Shown one piece after another: positions 46,101 to 58,150 of a DNA stretch of 64,000 nucleotides (position 1 is its first letter; every line of letters begins with the position of its first letter). The stretch comes from Termitomyces sp. T153 (taxonomy: Eukaryota > Basidiomycota > Agaricomycetes > Agaricales > Lyophyllaceae), in assembly GCA_018296165.2 (NCBI GenBank), contig JACKQL020000013.1:620001-684000 (forward strand), in the 5' to 3' direction. The notes under the pieces were generated by a model. It worked only from the letters and a program-made list of their open reading frames with translations, did not search any database and was not told the origin of the DNA. A program made the translations under genes and the position numbers.

Positions 46101-46635
46101 GCAAAGGAGCATCCCAATCTTCTAGCAAAACTTTTTCTGGAATAACCATAGTAGCTTGAGCAATAGCAGACTGATTGAGTATATTGCCTCTTTTATGTAT
46201 AAGAGCAGGTAGAGGTGGCACAATTTTAGGGATAGGATTCTGTAAAGGAGCATCCCACCCTTCAGGCAAAACAGTTTCAGGAATCACTATAGAAAATGGA
46301 TCATCAGCAGCTGCTGGCTGCCTAATAGGTCTTTCTGAAGAGCCAGAAGTGGTGGCTATAGATTGGTGATTATTCCTAAGCCTCAAACTCTCAGATCCCA
46401 TACCTCCAGATCCCATAGATTAATTGATACCCCAAGTTCCCATACTCCTAGGCCCAAATTGAAGTGGTGGAACAACCACAGTATTGATCTGTTTCAAAGA
46501 TTTATTGTTTCTAATTGCACAACAATTATCAGAATCTGTCATTTGTAACTGTTCAAGTCTCCTTTGAATCCTAGCTTGTTGCCTTTGGCTTTCAGAAGTA
46601 GTAGGCAGTTGCCTGAGACATCCATTATTAAGCAT
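43139..46635 (-). pseudogene. Helitron N-terminus, Rep (HUH) and linker
   Basis: The ATG at 46,635 (MLNNGCLRQLPTTSESQRQQ) starts an arrangement typical of basidiomycete Helitrons: a Gln-rich coiled head, VICPHCQVLHFDAEKLTKS (about 45,300), and LHGHHPLSDTFKHL. Next comes VIFPSSHTRSEQQMQQLFQD with FGKPDLFLTMTANPK (about 44,200). The Rep metal site is SGLLHMHILIFF, keeping the H-x-H. The catalytic tyrosine block is YIHKYIYKGHDR, with both tyrosines present. It ends FVYEASKRTWKER, then a TAG (CAG in relatives), at the Gypsy insertion. Stops and frame changes at many points show decay. The Rep would nick and join DNA in rolling-circle transposition. Confidence 0.9.
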
Positions 46636-47367
46636 TTTAATGGTCAAAAACCATTGAAATTAACTTGCATGATGAGATGTTCAATATATCAATAGCTCAG
46701 CATGGTTAAGGATTTACTAATAAGCTTGTTAGTCAACATCAATCAATCAATAGATGTGACCAAACATACTTTGTTGTATGGCCTCCTTTCCACAACTTCA
46801 GAAATTCCTGATGTTCGGTCATGTCATGTCAAAAAATATGTGATGTATGAAAACAGTGTCCACTAAATTGTGTTTGGCCTTTTTCATCCCTGCAGACATC
46901 TGGCACTTTTCACACATAGTCAAATGATGTTATATATTTATTCAACTTGTCTACTGTAATTTTTTTTAAAAGAAAACATGTTCAAAGTGCTAAAAATAGC
47001 TAAGTTACTCAAAAAGGAAGGTGCTTGATCAGCCTTATTCAGCACAAAAGTTGTTGCATAGGCACAGCCACTTTTGCAGGAGTTGCAGAAGTCATTGCAT
47101 AATATATAGATGTTCTACAGTCACCTAAGCTATTCTCTGCTGTCACTAGTCCTATTGTCACCAACTTCTGGGAGGGTGTGAAAGCTGCATCTTTTATGGT
47201 GGTTTGAGACACCACTACATTTGGTAAAATTCTCTTAAACAGGAACTAGTGAAGTCCTGCAGAGCCAGAGTTTTGGAAGAAATGTAATGAGTGTGGGCCA
47301 AGTGTGGGCCATATGAAGGAGGAAAGAGAGGTGGAGTATTTATATTAGGTCATTTTCAATGTAGAGC
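46636..47367. other. AT-rich region, Helitron 5' flank
   Basis: No coding sequence is recognisable. The Helitron 5' terminus (TC-start) should lie here but cannot be fixed without another copy. The sequence is almost free of CpG. Confidence 0.4.
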
Positions 47368-47640
47368 TTATGCAGCAGAGGCTGCTCCTTGCCTGAAGCT
47401 GTGACTAGCATACTGTTCCTGAAACAGCACATCCCTAATGGTTTTAACAAAGTAAGAGTGCAAGAGTGCTTTACCATCAGGTTGTTCAAATAAGAGACTG
47501 TTCCCATTGAGCTTTGAGTGCCATAATGGAACAAGTGGGTTGCATAGGTGCTGCTGCAACTATAATGGTGATACCCTTCTGGAAGGGATCAGCTTTGAAG
47601 ACAGGAAGAGTGAGGTAGGCATGCATGGCATTCTTAAAGT
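47368..47640 (-). pseudogene. Tyrosine recombinase (integrase-like) remnant
   Basis: The minus strand reads YLTLPVFKADPFQKGITIIV, then after a +1 shift CNPLVPL, then LLHSYFVKTIRDVLF and YASHSFRQGAASAA. The ADPFxxG, VKTIRxxL and HSFRxGAA blocks are characteristic of fungal and retroelement tyrosine recombinases. HSFR carries the conserved HxxR of the active site. The terminal Tyr box is missing and the frame is broken, so it is a relic, perhaps of a Crypton, a DIRS-like element or a captured integrase. Confidence 0.7.
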
Positions 47641-50600
47641 TTGGCAGGAATTAGATAAAGTAATATGAGAGGTTAGGACTAACATTGTATTTGCTGCTTC
47701 TTGCTCATTGTGACTTCACAACTACAGAGGATGCCAGTGATAAAACTCTATTTCTGCTAAACACAGATTTCTTATTTTTCATATGTTTTGCAACTTCACA
47801 GTTTTTTCCAATTTCTATGCAATGATCACATGCAATCTAGGCCCTACTCAAGCTTCCCTCCCATGGAGGCATCAATCACCAGTCTATGTTGGTGCCAAAT
47901 TAGATAGAGCTTGAGAAAAGAAAGCTTGTTTTGAAAATCAATCAATCAGATTGTATGTGGCCCACCTTAACAAATTTCCTAACCCACATCTGTTTCTTTC
48001 CCACTTTGATCTGTTAGTCTGAGCCTAATCCTCAACTGTTCAAACTCAGTTTAGACCTTATAGAAATACTCCAGTCTTCAGTATCTTATTGGCTATGTTC
48101 AATTTAACTCATTGATTTGATCAGAAGCCAGAAGATGATTCATGAAGCACTTTCCATTTCCACTCTTGGAATGCTGCTTTAGGCAAATGCCCTCAGTATA
48201 TTTTTGATATCATTATCTTGATAGGCTTTGCCTGTTAAAAACAAGTTTTCATTGAGTCTATAACTGCAACCTCAAGTACCAAAGCAATTCTCAACACTAT
48301 TCAATGACTCCAAACCTGTATGCTACTTATCAAACTATGCTAGCAGTTGTTAGCAGAATATAGAGAGACTGTATTTAATCCAGGCCCAGCCTTGAGTGGG
48401 CATGGCCAATCTATCTCTTGCTCCCATGTGACCCTCAATTATTTATGCCATACAACAAATATAATCTCATTTCCCACTTTCTGAGGAAATCAGATCAGAT
48501 ACTAAAATTTAGTATATCAATATGTACCCTCATGGATATACCTCAAATAGTGAGCATCACCTTGCACTCTTCCACTTACATTCTTGGTGGCATGATAATT
48601 TGCATTTGATTTTGTAGTATCACCTTAAAGTCTGATGATAATTTAATAGATAACAAGTTTTTGTGAGATTGAATTTTGTCTAGCTATGATGAATATTGTC
48701 CCAAGTTATTATATAGTGACTTTGGGAACTTCAATGGACTTCTTCACATTTTGTTGACTTGTCAACAGTGCTTGTCTGACAGACATTCAATTAAGGAGCT
48801 CAAATTGAAGTGTAAATCACTAATTCAATGTCTTGCTATTTATATAAATAAAACTAAGCAGTTTAGTGTGTGTATAAATTTAAATTTAAAATTTAAGTGC
48901 ATATTTGTGCATAAATCATAATATGATATAGAATTGACATTGAACCTCCATATTTGATAGATTATTTGTAAAAGAAAGGGTCTCTCCAGGATCTCCAGTA
49001 CACAGTATGAAAATTGATTATTAAGTGAAGTGGTGGCAGAGCAAGCTTTAATAAGCAATATTCATTATGCAGGTCCTGCCAATCTCAATTGAAGAATGGT
49101 ATTATAATCAGCTTTTGTTGTCTTGAAATACTTTGAAATTTGTCACAAGTATATAGCATATTTGTGGTATGAAGATCAAATTTACAAAGGATACTGCTTT
49201 GGTCTTCTTAGACCTTGCAGCTCTGGCAATGGCATGCTAGGTTTTAAGCTGGCAAAGAAGACCAGTCTAGGGTATCTTTAGTCCATTTTCCTTTTCTTTT
49301 TTCCTCTCCTGAGACAGTTTGAGCAATCCTACAATTCTCAATGTTGCAAGGCACAAGTAGACTGCTATCATATTAGATGCAGTCAGTGCCTAAGAAAAAG
49401 TCAGGAGGACTGTTTAGCTAAAACTCCTTCTGCCTACAAAGTGTCAGCTCTGATATGGCAAAGATACCATCTTGGCCTTCTCAGGCACATACCAGCTCTG
49501 GCAATGGCATGCTAAGCTTTAGATAAATAAAGTCCATTTTCCTTTTCTTCTCTTTCCTAAGACTTTGTTACTTGAATTCTTTTTCTTCTTCTTCTCTTTT
49601 TCAACTCTGAACTCATTTTATTCCAGCAATGTTTATTCTGTACACTGTAGCTCCCATGCCTTATGGCTTAGCTTCATCAATATAATCTCAGCCTTCTAGT
49701 GATTTTTAGAAATCATTACTTAGTACATCAACAAGTCACTTCAGTTCAAATTGAACCTATTAACATTATTTGCATTGCAGAATTGTTTTTATATGTAAGG
49801 CTAATCATTGCATATGTTCTGCATTGATCACATGAATTCTCCTAGCATTACCATCCATACTGGCTCTATTTCATTGCCTACATTATAATTATAGTCAGTC
49901 TTGTCACTTATTTCTGGCATTTGACATGTATGTAATAACATTGCTACTTTTGAGTTAGACTAACAGTTTTCTAGCAAAAGAGCAAGGGTAGTTGAATTCT
50001 ACTGCACTTGTGCATGTCAATAAGCATGGTGCAGACTTTGAAAACTTTGGCAATGATCAGAACAGTATCAAATATTGCTTTGAATGATTCTACTAACTGT
50101 TACCATCTAACAATTAGTAAAATTCAATCAATCACAATTACTTAACATGATGAACATACTTTGTTGCCAACTAGCATGCTTAACTCAGCCAAGTGTCTCA
50201 ATATGCTAGCCTAGAGGCAAGGCAATAATAATACATGTCCAATCTAGTCATGGCCAGAAGAGTCAGGCCTCTTGAAAGAATAAAATCCAGGAGAAGCATA
50301 ATAGTTTGAACATCTAATTAATACTATGCTCTTTCTTTTTGAATCCTCTCTTTTCCACCTTGAATACAATCTAATGGAGTTGTGACAGTCAACTGCTTTG
50401 CAGAATTTATCCAGAACTTGTTGATAGCACTTGTCCTCTTTGAAGTTAATTGAATAGATGATCTAAATCATGTAGCATACTCTAGATTAGTACTTGCTAT
50501 AGTCAAGTAAAAGTAAAATTTTTCCCTTCAATAAATACTAACAAGACCTTCACACTTATGAATCAAAAGTAAGTTATTTAAAAACATGGTCAAAAAAAAC

Positions 50601-51827
50601 CCCTTACTTTTCAAAGTCAACATCAACCTCATAGCTTCCAACAAAAAAGGATCCACCCTTTACAGCTTGATGGTCAATCATATCTGCCAAGAAAGATTAA
50701 CTTGAATGAAAAAAAAAATCACATATATTAACTGATTGAATGTTTGGCTTAGGAGCATATGCTACTACCATTTTTCCTTTTTTCATGAAACTATGCCAAC
50801 CTGCTCCAAATATCTTACTCAACCTCTTCTTTGATTTACTAGATTTTTTATGCTCAATTCTGTGAGGCTTGCTCTGTGATTAAAACAGCATATGAATCAA
50901 AATGTATATTTTAAGAAAGAATAAACTTATAATGTAGTCTATGAGAGTGCTTAAAGGAAATTTAACCTCATTTAAGTAGCTTTTTATCATATAACTATAA
51001 GGTATTGATTATTGACATTATATTTCATTCAAATATGACATCTTAATAAACATACTTAATTTTACAACCAAAGATAAAAGCTTTAGTAGTTTTATTAAAA
51101 ACAAGATGAACTTCAGATTTTGTAAGACATACTGTTTGTTGTTAGAGTGCTTAGAAACAATCACTATTGAGTGAAAGTGATTAAAGTTTTTTTTCCCTCT
51201 TTTATATTGAGCAACTGTGTTACATATTCTGTATTTCTTAATTTTATATAAACATTGATATTTGGTTGCCTATATAGAGCTTCAATAATCTAGAAATTGA
51301 CATTACATTGAAGTCAGAAAATAAAATGATATGATAGCTCACCTCAGTTGCCTTCAACAGGCTTTCTTCTTTAAAAGTGTTCAACTTTTCAACTTTGTGC
51401 TCTTTGGCAAGTTTTTGCTTTAATTTGTGATCAAGATTCTAGTGACTGACATCAGTAAGGATTCTGAGTAGTTTGAAGACAATATAATATACTTTGCATG
51501 CTTTTCTTTTCAGCTTTTCTTTCTGAAAAAAGAGTGAGCCTTGAGCTAGTTGTATTAACAGTCATCACTTATTAGCATAGATAAGGAATCATAGTCTGAT
51601 TCAATAATTTCTCCTTCATGTTACAAAAGATCATGATTATGGAAATGTCAAAATTGTTGGCTTCATTGGAAGTTGCAGCAGACATTGTCATCAATAGTGT
51701 AGATGCAATGCTGTCACAGATGTAATGCTGGCACTGTGATGTTTCATCTCTATCTACTTCTTCCTTGCCATTCTCTCTTATGTAAGACTATAGCAAATTA
51801 ATCATTTGCCTGCTGATGAGCCCCAGT
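47641..51827. other. Long AT-rich, CpG-poor stretch without recognisable genes
   Basis: About 4.2 kb. Open frames here (for example 48,418-48,609, 48,676-48,921 and 48,840-49,058) are short, low-complexity and unlike any family I know. CpG dinucleotides are almost absent over long spans. A local direct repeat at about 49,199-49,310 and 49,472-49,560 shares GCTCTGGCAATGGCATGCTA and AGTCCATTTTCCTTTTCTT. I read it as very old transposon debris. Confidence 0.5.
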
Positions 51828-52724
51828 TGTCACTGAGCACCATTTTTTGGCATTTCAGACTTAGCAGCAGTTGACTATATTAAATTTGGCACAAGTCATA
51901 ACACTCAGCACATGAGGCCTTGCCCAAGGTCTGGACCAAGGTAGTCTTAGCACAGGACTTTAGCACATGGAGCCTGGAACTTGGGCCTAGACCAGCAAGG
52001 CCTAGACCCTTCCTAGCAACAATTATCAGCAACTCTAGCGACTCTGGCAACAAAATGGCTTTCTCTTGCCATATATGGGCATATTGCCAGACGTGTACCT
52101 TTTGCTATCATTTCCCTTGTTGAATTTGACCAACATACTTGAATGGCATCTACACTTGAGAAACTTTGCTTATAGTTTTTCACCTAGTTAAAGACTGATG
52201 CCTTGCATGGACCATAAACACATTGACAGATGCTGTCGCTAGTGGCAACTATTTGCTTACTTTCCCATACTATACTTTGGAACCATATAAATACTGCCTA
52301 TACATAGACACTTGGGCATGGAGAACTGACTTGGATAGATCCCCCTCGAACTGAATCTGTCTATCTCTAAGCCTACCAGCTTGAAATTTCACTTTGCCTA
52401 TAATTTCCCTCTATTCCTTACTCGCCATTGACTTTGACTTAGCAACAAGTCTTATCACCTTCGACCTCGATCTAGTGTGGTACCAACTATGAGTTCCCTT
52501 TACGTTATTCTGACTTAGTGACATTAGCAACTGTGGCTAGCAACCAGTTTACCAATGCTTCTTGACTTCACCTATTCTCCTTTCTGTCACTAGCAACTCA
52601 GAATAGCGATAGCAATCCCTCCAACTTCACTATACAACACAACTTTTACTCTTGTTTTCTGGAACAGTTACTGACTTGCCCTCAACTATTAACTTCCTAC
52701 TGCCAGCTACCCTATCTAGTGACA
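51828..52724. repeat. Probable solo LTR with TAGCAAC-type internal repeats
   Basis: It starts TGTCACT and ends AGTGACA, a perfect 7-bp terminal inversion beginning TG and ending CA, 897 bp apart. A TATA-like ATATAAATA lies near 52,286. It contains about ten scattered copies of a GCAAC/TAGCAAC motif (for example near 52,016, 52,028, 52,512, 52,530 and 52,587) and has more CpG than its surroundings. The flanks CCAGT and CATGT are not a clean 5-bp duplication, so the call is tentative. Confidence 0.45.
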
Positions 52725-53191
52725 CATGTTAGGTTCTCTCTTTTTAGGTTTCCTGCATGGCACTAGGTGGCATAGGAGCACATCACTGCTAAACAAGAAG
52801 ACTCACTGCAGTAGACATAAGAATTCATTTACTTCTGTCCATTGAGTGCTCCACATGCCATCACACCTCCAGCAAGACACTTGACTATTGTTACATCCTG
52901 TCATAAGAAAGTGGGCTGCTGCACTCACTATCAGTTGTGCTTTATTTCTTATGACCAGTTCTTCATTTATGATATGGATTTGTGCATAAAGCAGGCTCTT
53001 AACTAATGATTTTTCAAACTACAGACTGTTTTTGGAGAAGACAAAATTGCACAAGAATTCATAATTGTTCATCTAGTTTTGTTTTCTGAAATATAGATGA
53101 GACCGTGCCACCAGGAACTTCATGCATAGTCAAACATTTGTCCAGGGCAGTGATGTTCTGGAGATCAATGGAATCCAACATGTTGATTCTA
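52725..53191. other. AT-rich spacer without genes
   Basis: Nothing coding is recognisable between the probable solo LTR and the Tc1/mariner element. Confidence 0.4.
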
Positions 53192-53774
53192 TTCATTCAT
53201 TGAGACAGTTTTTTGTCCATTTTTAATTTTGCAGGTTTATTCCTATTTTAGTCAGAAATAAAGAGTAAGTTGCATGTGGGAATATCAACAGTCATGTGAC
53301 TATGTTTGATTATATTTGAGAGTGATTTAAGTTGGTTAAACCACATCTTGACCTTCAATCACCATCATGAAAGCTACTTCTTCTGCACAATGCTCTAATG
53401 TTGCTTCTCTCTTTGCTCAAAGGTATTCTCTGCATCAGATTGAGGCTAAAACTGGTCTAGGAAAGTCTACTATTGGGAGGATTGGTAAAGAGTTGGAGGT
53501 GGAGAAAGAAGTCTATCCTGGAGGCTGTCCAGCTAAGCTTACTCCATGTGATAAACAAGCTATTGTTTGACAAATCTCAATTGGGAGACTTGAGATGTGC
53601 ATGAATTGGGGAGAGGGTTGCAAAGAAGTGGGATGGAATACCAGAAGAGGTATGCCAAAGACTGATAGAAAGCATGCCTAGAAGGATTCAAGCAGTTATC
53701 AAGGCAAATGGAGAACATACAAAGTACTAAATACTAAAATTAGAGATGCTCAAAAAACTGTCTCAATGAGTGAA
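53192..53774 (+). mobile_element. Internally deleted Tc1/mariner-type element, 583 bp
   Basis: The ends are inverted: the left reads TTCATTCATTGAGACAG and continues TTTTTTG; the right reads the same on the other strand with one change. A TA lies directly outside each end (53,190-53,191 and 53,775-53,776), the Tc1/mariner target duplication. Inside is the start of a transposase joined to its last 30 codons, with the catalytic core missing. Confidence 0.88.
53367..53730 (+). pseudogene. Tc1/mariner transposase, HTH start fused to C-terminal end
   Basis: The ATG at 53,367 reads MKATSSAQCSNVASLFAQ, then YSLHQIEAKTGLGKSTIGRI and PAKLTPCDKQAIV, the paired helix-turn-helix DNA-binding region of Tc1-like transposases (GRP-box region and xLTxxDKxxI). 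After a TGA the text skips to IPEEVCQRLIESMPRRIQAV and IKANGEHTKY, the conserved Tc1 C-terminus. The DDE catalytic domain of about 200 residues is deleted, so this copy can move only with a transposase supplied elsewhere. Confidence 0.85.
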
Positions 53775-56249
53775 TATTTTAAAAATGACCATTACTCCAT
53801 CAGTTTTGATTTGAATTACATAAACTCAAATGCAATTTGTAGCTATAATGCTATAGTATTTTATATAATTTAATCAGAATTTTAAATACTTCCAATCCTT
53901 CATGCCAATGTCATTTTTCAAAAAGTATAAAATATTGGGACAGTTTTTTGAATCATTGTATTTTTTAATTTTGCTGTTAAGTAAGTCAAAGTGTTTCCTT
54001 TTGTTCTTGCAGACAATAGTAATATCATGCAGTGGCCATTTGTATTTTTAGTCCTGTGGCCATGTATACTATTAGCTTCTTCATAGGTCCAGTCCTCAGT
54101 CTACTGTTTAGCAAGTAGGGCAAATCTGCATAGTTGCTCAAAATCTTCCTTAGAGGTGCTGCTTCAAGAGTACAAGCTACAAACTGAGATTTCATCCCAG
54201 AAATTTTATCTCAGAAAACAAATTTGCTGCAATCACATTTTTAGGTAGCCACTCCAGCACTGCAGTCCATGTTCATTTGTTCATCTGCAGGTCTGAAAAA
54301 AAAGGCAAGTGCAGAGTAATAAACAAACAAAAAAGCTGAGCTTTTGTCCTTGCCTCCTTCTCTCACCTGCACCCTGCTGTTCTGAGCCTGATAGCCATAT
54401 GTTGACTATGTTGGATCCTAAGCACCAAAATGTTGACTGGAACAAGTTCCTTTCCTGTGCACCATGGTGAGTAGAGGCTGTGCTACTTTCTTTCCTCAAA
54501 TTATCAAAGCTCACTCATCTAGTTTGCTTTTTTTGGCTTACCTTTCTTTTTTAAGCATCCTCCACAAGCAGATTAGCCAAAATCTCCTCAAAAGTGTGTG
54601 GGGGCTCTGCCAGAGCTGGGACCACCTTTTTCAAGTATTGTAGGCAGCTTCTCAAGGCTTCTTCACCACAATGGGTTCAAGAGCAGGCCAGTTGCAGCTT
54701 CCTCTGCAGCAGTTGAGCTCAAGGGACCCTGAGCAGGCTACATTACATATAGTTGAAGTGCAACTTGCAGCACACTGTTGCTGGGCTTGACATGGAGCAG
54801 CCAAAAAAATTTATTTTTACTGGTATGCCATTGAGAGCAGCCCTCATGCATGTGCTTACATCTTGTTCATCTAAGAGGTGGGGTGTTTGCTGATCTGGGT
54901 TCTGCAGTTGGCTTGGGCTTGACCTCAGCAAATGTAAGCACTACAAAAGATCTAGGAGCAGGTCTAAACAAGCAATTTAAAGGCTTGACCAGATGGACAT
55001 GCATATCCTCACACCATGGCACCTGCTGAGCCAGAGCTCAGTATGTAGGCTTATATTTGTGCATCTCTAACTCAGCTGGCTGACTGCCACAGGGGTTTCT
55101 GCCTGTCAAATTTAGTGCTCAACATCCTAGCAGCTCAGAAACTCTCAACCTCAGTGCAGCTCAGGAATTTCCAACATCCTGGTGGCTCAGGAACTCTCAA
55201 TCTCAGGCCAGCTCAGGAACTTTTAAATTCAGAGTACCTACATAATTTGGCATATATGTGGCACTCTCATGCAAGATCACATCTGCACCTACTGCACTTT
55301 TTAAGAGTAGCAGAACAGCTGCAATGGGCATATTGAGTGGGGCAGCTATGCACAGCCTGCTTCTTACAGCACAGCACTAACAGTCAAAATGATTGCTGCA
55401 GCTGGTCAAGATGCAAAGAGGCTAAATTTGAATTGTAATGATTTGAGCAAATGTAGCAATAGAATATATTGATTGGGCCAGTTCAAATATCTTCTTTCAA
55501 ATTGTCTTGGATCAAACTCACCTAAGTTCATTGTTCCTCCTGCTGGCACTAGAACATTGGTGAGCATAATGCCTTCACTCTTGAACAATTTGACTGCAGG
55601 GCCTGCTGAAGGAAAAGATGGGCAAGTCATGATTTCTAAGCTATACAGTCAGTCTGTTATATCAATGGCCTGTCATCAGAGTGTAGCCTTGATATATCCT
55701 GGGTTGTAATTACAGTGTCATGTGACTGCCAAAACACCACTTGTACTTACAGTTGTGGACAACCAAACATGACAATTTTAGTTGTGGCTGAACAAGGCAA
55801 AGTTTCTCAGCAATCTGACTTTGAATTCAAATTCAGGACATCAAAATACATTGAAAAGCAGACCTCCAGAAATTTACCTACAAGGTTTCTCAGTGACCAA
55901 ATTTTTGAACAAAAATTAAAACCAAGGATTCATGAGAGCATTAAAATGCATCATCATGGTCTGAGAAATATTTCTATGCCCCTTCTGCTTGTGAATGGCT
56001 TGTGCTGCAGCCTTCCCTGTTAGTCTGACCCTATATGCACTCATGAATCACCATTATCAAGAATGGTTAACAAAGGACCAAATGATGTTGACTGGACAAG
56101 TATCAAGCACATTGAGTGCTGCTTTCTTGGCATCTTTAAATTTTGGTTTTAGAACTTGGCAGTAACAATATTTCAAACATCCACAATACTATGAACCAAT
56201 TAGATAGATACATAATCAGGGAACTGAAGACTGACTATCTCAATGGGAT
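53775..56249. other. Gene-poor stretch with degenerate tandem repeat
   Basis: No family is recognisable in 2.5 kb. At 55,108-55,225 a roughly 30-bp unit built on CAGCTCAGGAACTCTCAA recurs three to four times. The frames at 55,473-55,709 and 55,715-56,023 (with HHHGLRNISMPLLLVNG) are open for 79 and 103 codons and look faintly protein-like, but I cannot name them. They may be decayed transposon genes. Confidence 0.45.
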
Positions 56250-58150
56250 TCAACTCGCAATGAAATTTTGACAACATTGTCTGTCTCTATCACTCTTGTT
56301 CATCTCAAATGCTTTGAGGGCATCATCAGGTAAAGCTTCATGTGCAGATGATTGAACAAAGATAAACAATGCCTGGCAACCTGGATGTGCTTTCTTAAAG
56401 AATCCCAGTATATAGATCACCTTTTGGGCTTCTTGAATGATGGTCCCATCCATATCTCTGGCAAGAAGATGGCCATTGACTTCCTCAACAAAATCTGAGA
56501 TGTGGATCAGCTGTCCCCAGCCCTTTTTATGCAAGATCTGTTGATTATCATGAAGCCTGAAGAGTAGAAAGCATCAGAGTTCAACACAATTGGTCCTTAG
56601 TCTTTAATACTGACCAGGTAGACATCAAAAAATCCTTAGCTTGACAACATATTTATCCTGAAACTCTGCAATTATTTCCCTCTCTCTAGAAAGCAACTTT
56701 GGTTCAATTCTCTTCATGTTGGGACCTTCATAGCAAGCTATGTGCTGCTCAAATTCAGCCATCTTTAAGAGAGAGACCTTATCACAATACTCAACCACAT
56801 CTGCACTTTCATGACCATCCATATAAACTCCCTTCTTCAAAATTGTATGTGTCCACCCTAGCTTGATAAGCCATTGTCAAGCTGTTCTCTTGTACAGTGG
56901 CTTTTTGAGAATATGCCTGAGTGACAGAAGAATGACTTCATTAAGGCCACATTGAAACTTCCATGGTGTGACCATTCCAATATCCTGTTTGTTTAACCAT
57001 GCTTGTGCTGCATTGTTGACCACTTGATCCTTCAAAAAACTCTGTGCATTTTTGTATCCACCCTGTTTTTTGACTAGAAGTTGTTGAAACACCTGATAAT
57101 GGCATGCATACAAGTGCCCAAATTTGATGTGCTCAATGAACATTTGAACCTTTTGCTTCTGTCCATTGCTCAGCAACTCAAAATTTTGCTTTTATCTGAC
57201 TATGACCCTTTCCCTACAAATTTGTAAAGCATATAAAAATGGTGAGCTGTGTGAGCTGAGACAGTGGCAACATTTTATGATTCTTCTTGATATCCTCTTT
57301 GATCTGATCCCTCAACACATCCCAGAGGTGTATTTCTGGATTGTACTGCATTACTGTTTTATCTAAATCCTCTTCCCAACCCTTGAAGTTCACTTCCTGA
57401 TTGGTGTTGTCAAACTGAAGAGGAGAAGAGTGGATTCCTGTCATATGGATGTGATTGGTTTGGGTTTAGGAAACTGTGTCAAACCAAATGTGAAAATAGG
57501 GCTCGCTCATGAATCAAACTGTTGTCTGATGGCCCCATCTTTATTCCCATGCTATTATGTGGATCTTCTTTATACTTGCTTATATTGTGAAAAGAAGTCA
57601 TCAAGATTGCTCTGTTTCACAATCTCTTTTTGATATCAATGTTGAGTCTTTGCAGATTTGCTGGCTACATCTGGCCCTTTTTTATATGTTTTCAGACACC
57701 TTTTAACACATGAATGATTGTTTTCTCTAATTTCTTTCAAAAATTGCTGACCTTTTTTTTCCTGCTTGCAAAATCTTTGGAACCCAGTCCACATCTCATG
57801 GATCATCACTGAGCATGATAGCTAGTGAGACCATTCTTGAATAAACTTGTTCATCACAGATATCTGACCAATCTTTCAAGTCTGAGTTCTTAGGTTTGTC
57901 TTCATCTAATTCATTGGCTCCTGGATTCCAATGTGATTTTATGCTATCAAAATGTACCTGTGCTTCCCAGCCCTTATCAGTATTTTTCTTGTGGATAAAT
58001 TCAGGTGAAGGAGATTTGGACAGTGTCATTAAAATTGGATCTCCAGGGAGCTCTGGGATTTTGTTAATGATTTCAGTTGTGGCTCTGTGTGCAACTTAGG
58101 CTGATTCTGTAGCCCTATATACCTCTCTTCTGTTTCTTTTGAGGTGGCAT
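56250..58150 (-). pseudogene. Fungal DDE-type transposase, degraded and 3'-truncated
   Basis: An ATG at 58,150 (MPPQKKQKRG) is followed by broken N-terminal text (SPEFIHKKNTDKGWEAQVHF). Recognisable blocks then come in order: HYQVFQQLLVKKQGGYKNAQ, VTPWKFQCGLNEVI, LIKLGWTHTILKKGVYMDGH with ESADVVEYCDKVSLLKM, YEGPNMKRIEPKL, EREIIAEFQDK, KKGWGQLIHISDFVEEVNG and FKKAHPGCQALFIFVQSSAH with EALPDDALKAFEMNKSDR. I know this series from a very abundant basidiomycete transposase-like family. The DE in IIPxFxDE is here DK, and the second Asp in FVFDQSSAH is Val, so catalytic residues are lost. The C-terminal third is absent. There are many stops and frame changes. Confidence 0.75.

Larger units (their letters stand above)
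10172..46700 (-). mobile_element. Helitron split by three later insertions
   Basis: Helitron protein fragments on the minus strand appear in correct order in four blocks: 43,139-46,635 (N-terminus, Rep and linker), 32,160-32,376 (linker to helicase), 14,987-16,622 (helicase core) and 10,787-11,041 (helicase end). Between them lie a Gypsy element, a Plavaka element and a LINE. Subtracting these leaves about 6 kb, a normal autonomous Helitron size. The 3' end is placed at a strong hairpin (10,172-10,207). The 5' end is not resolved; 46,700 is an estimate from the start of the coding region. Many in-frame stops and CpG depletion show it is dead. Confidence 0.85.
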
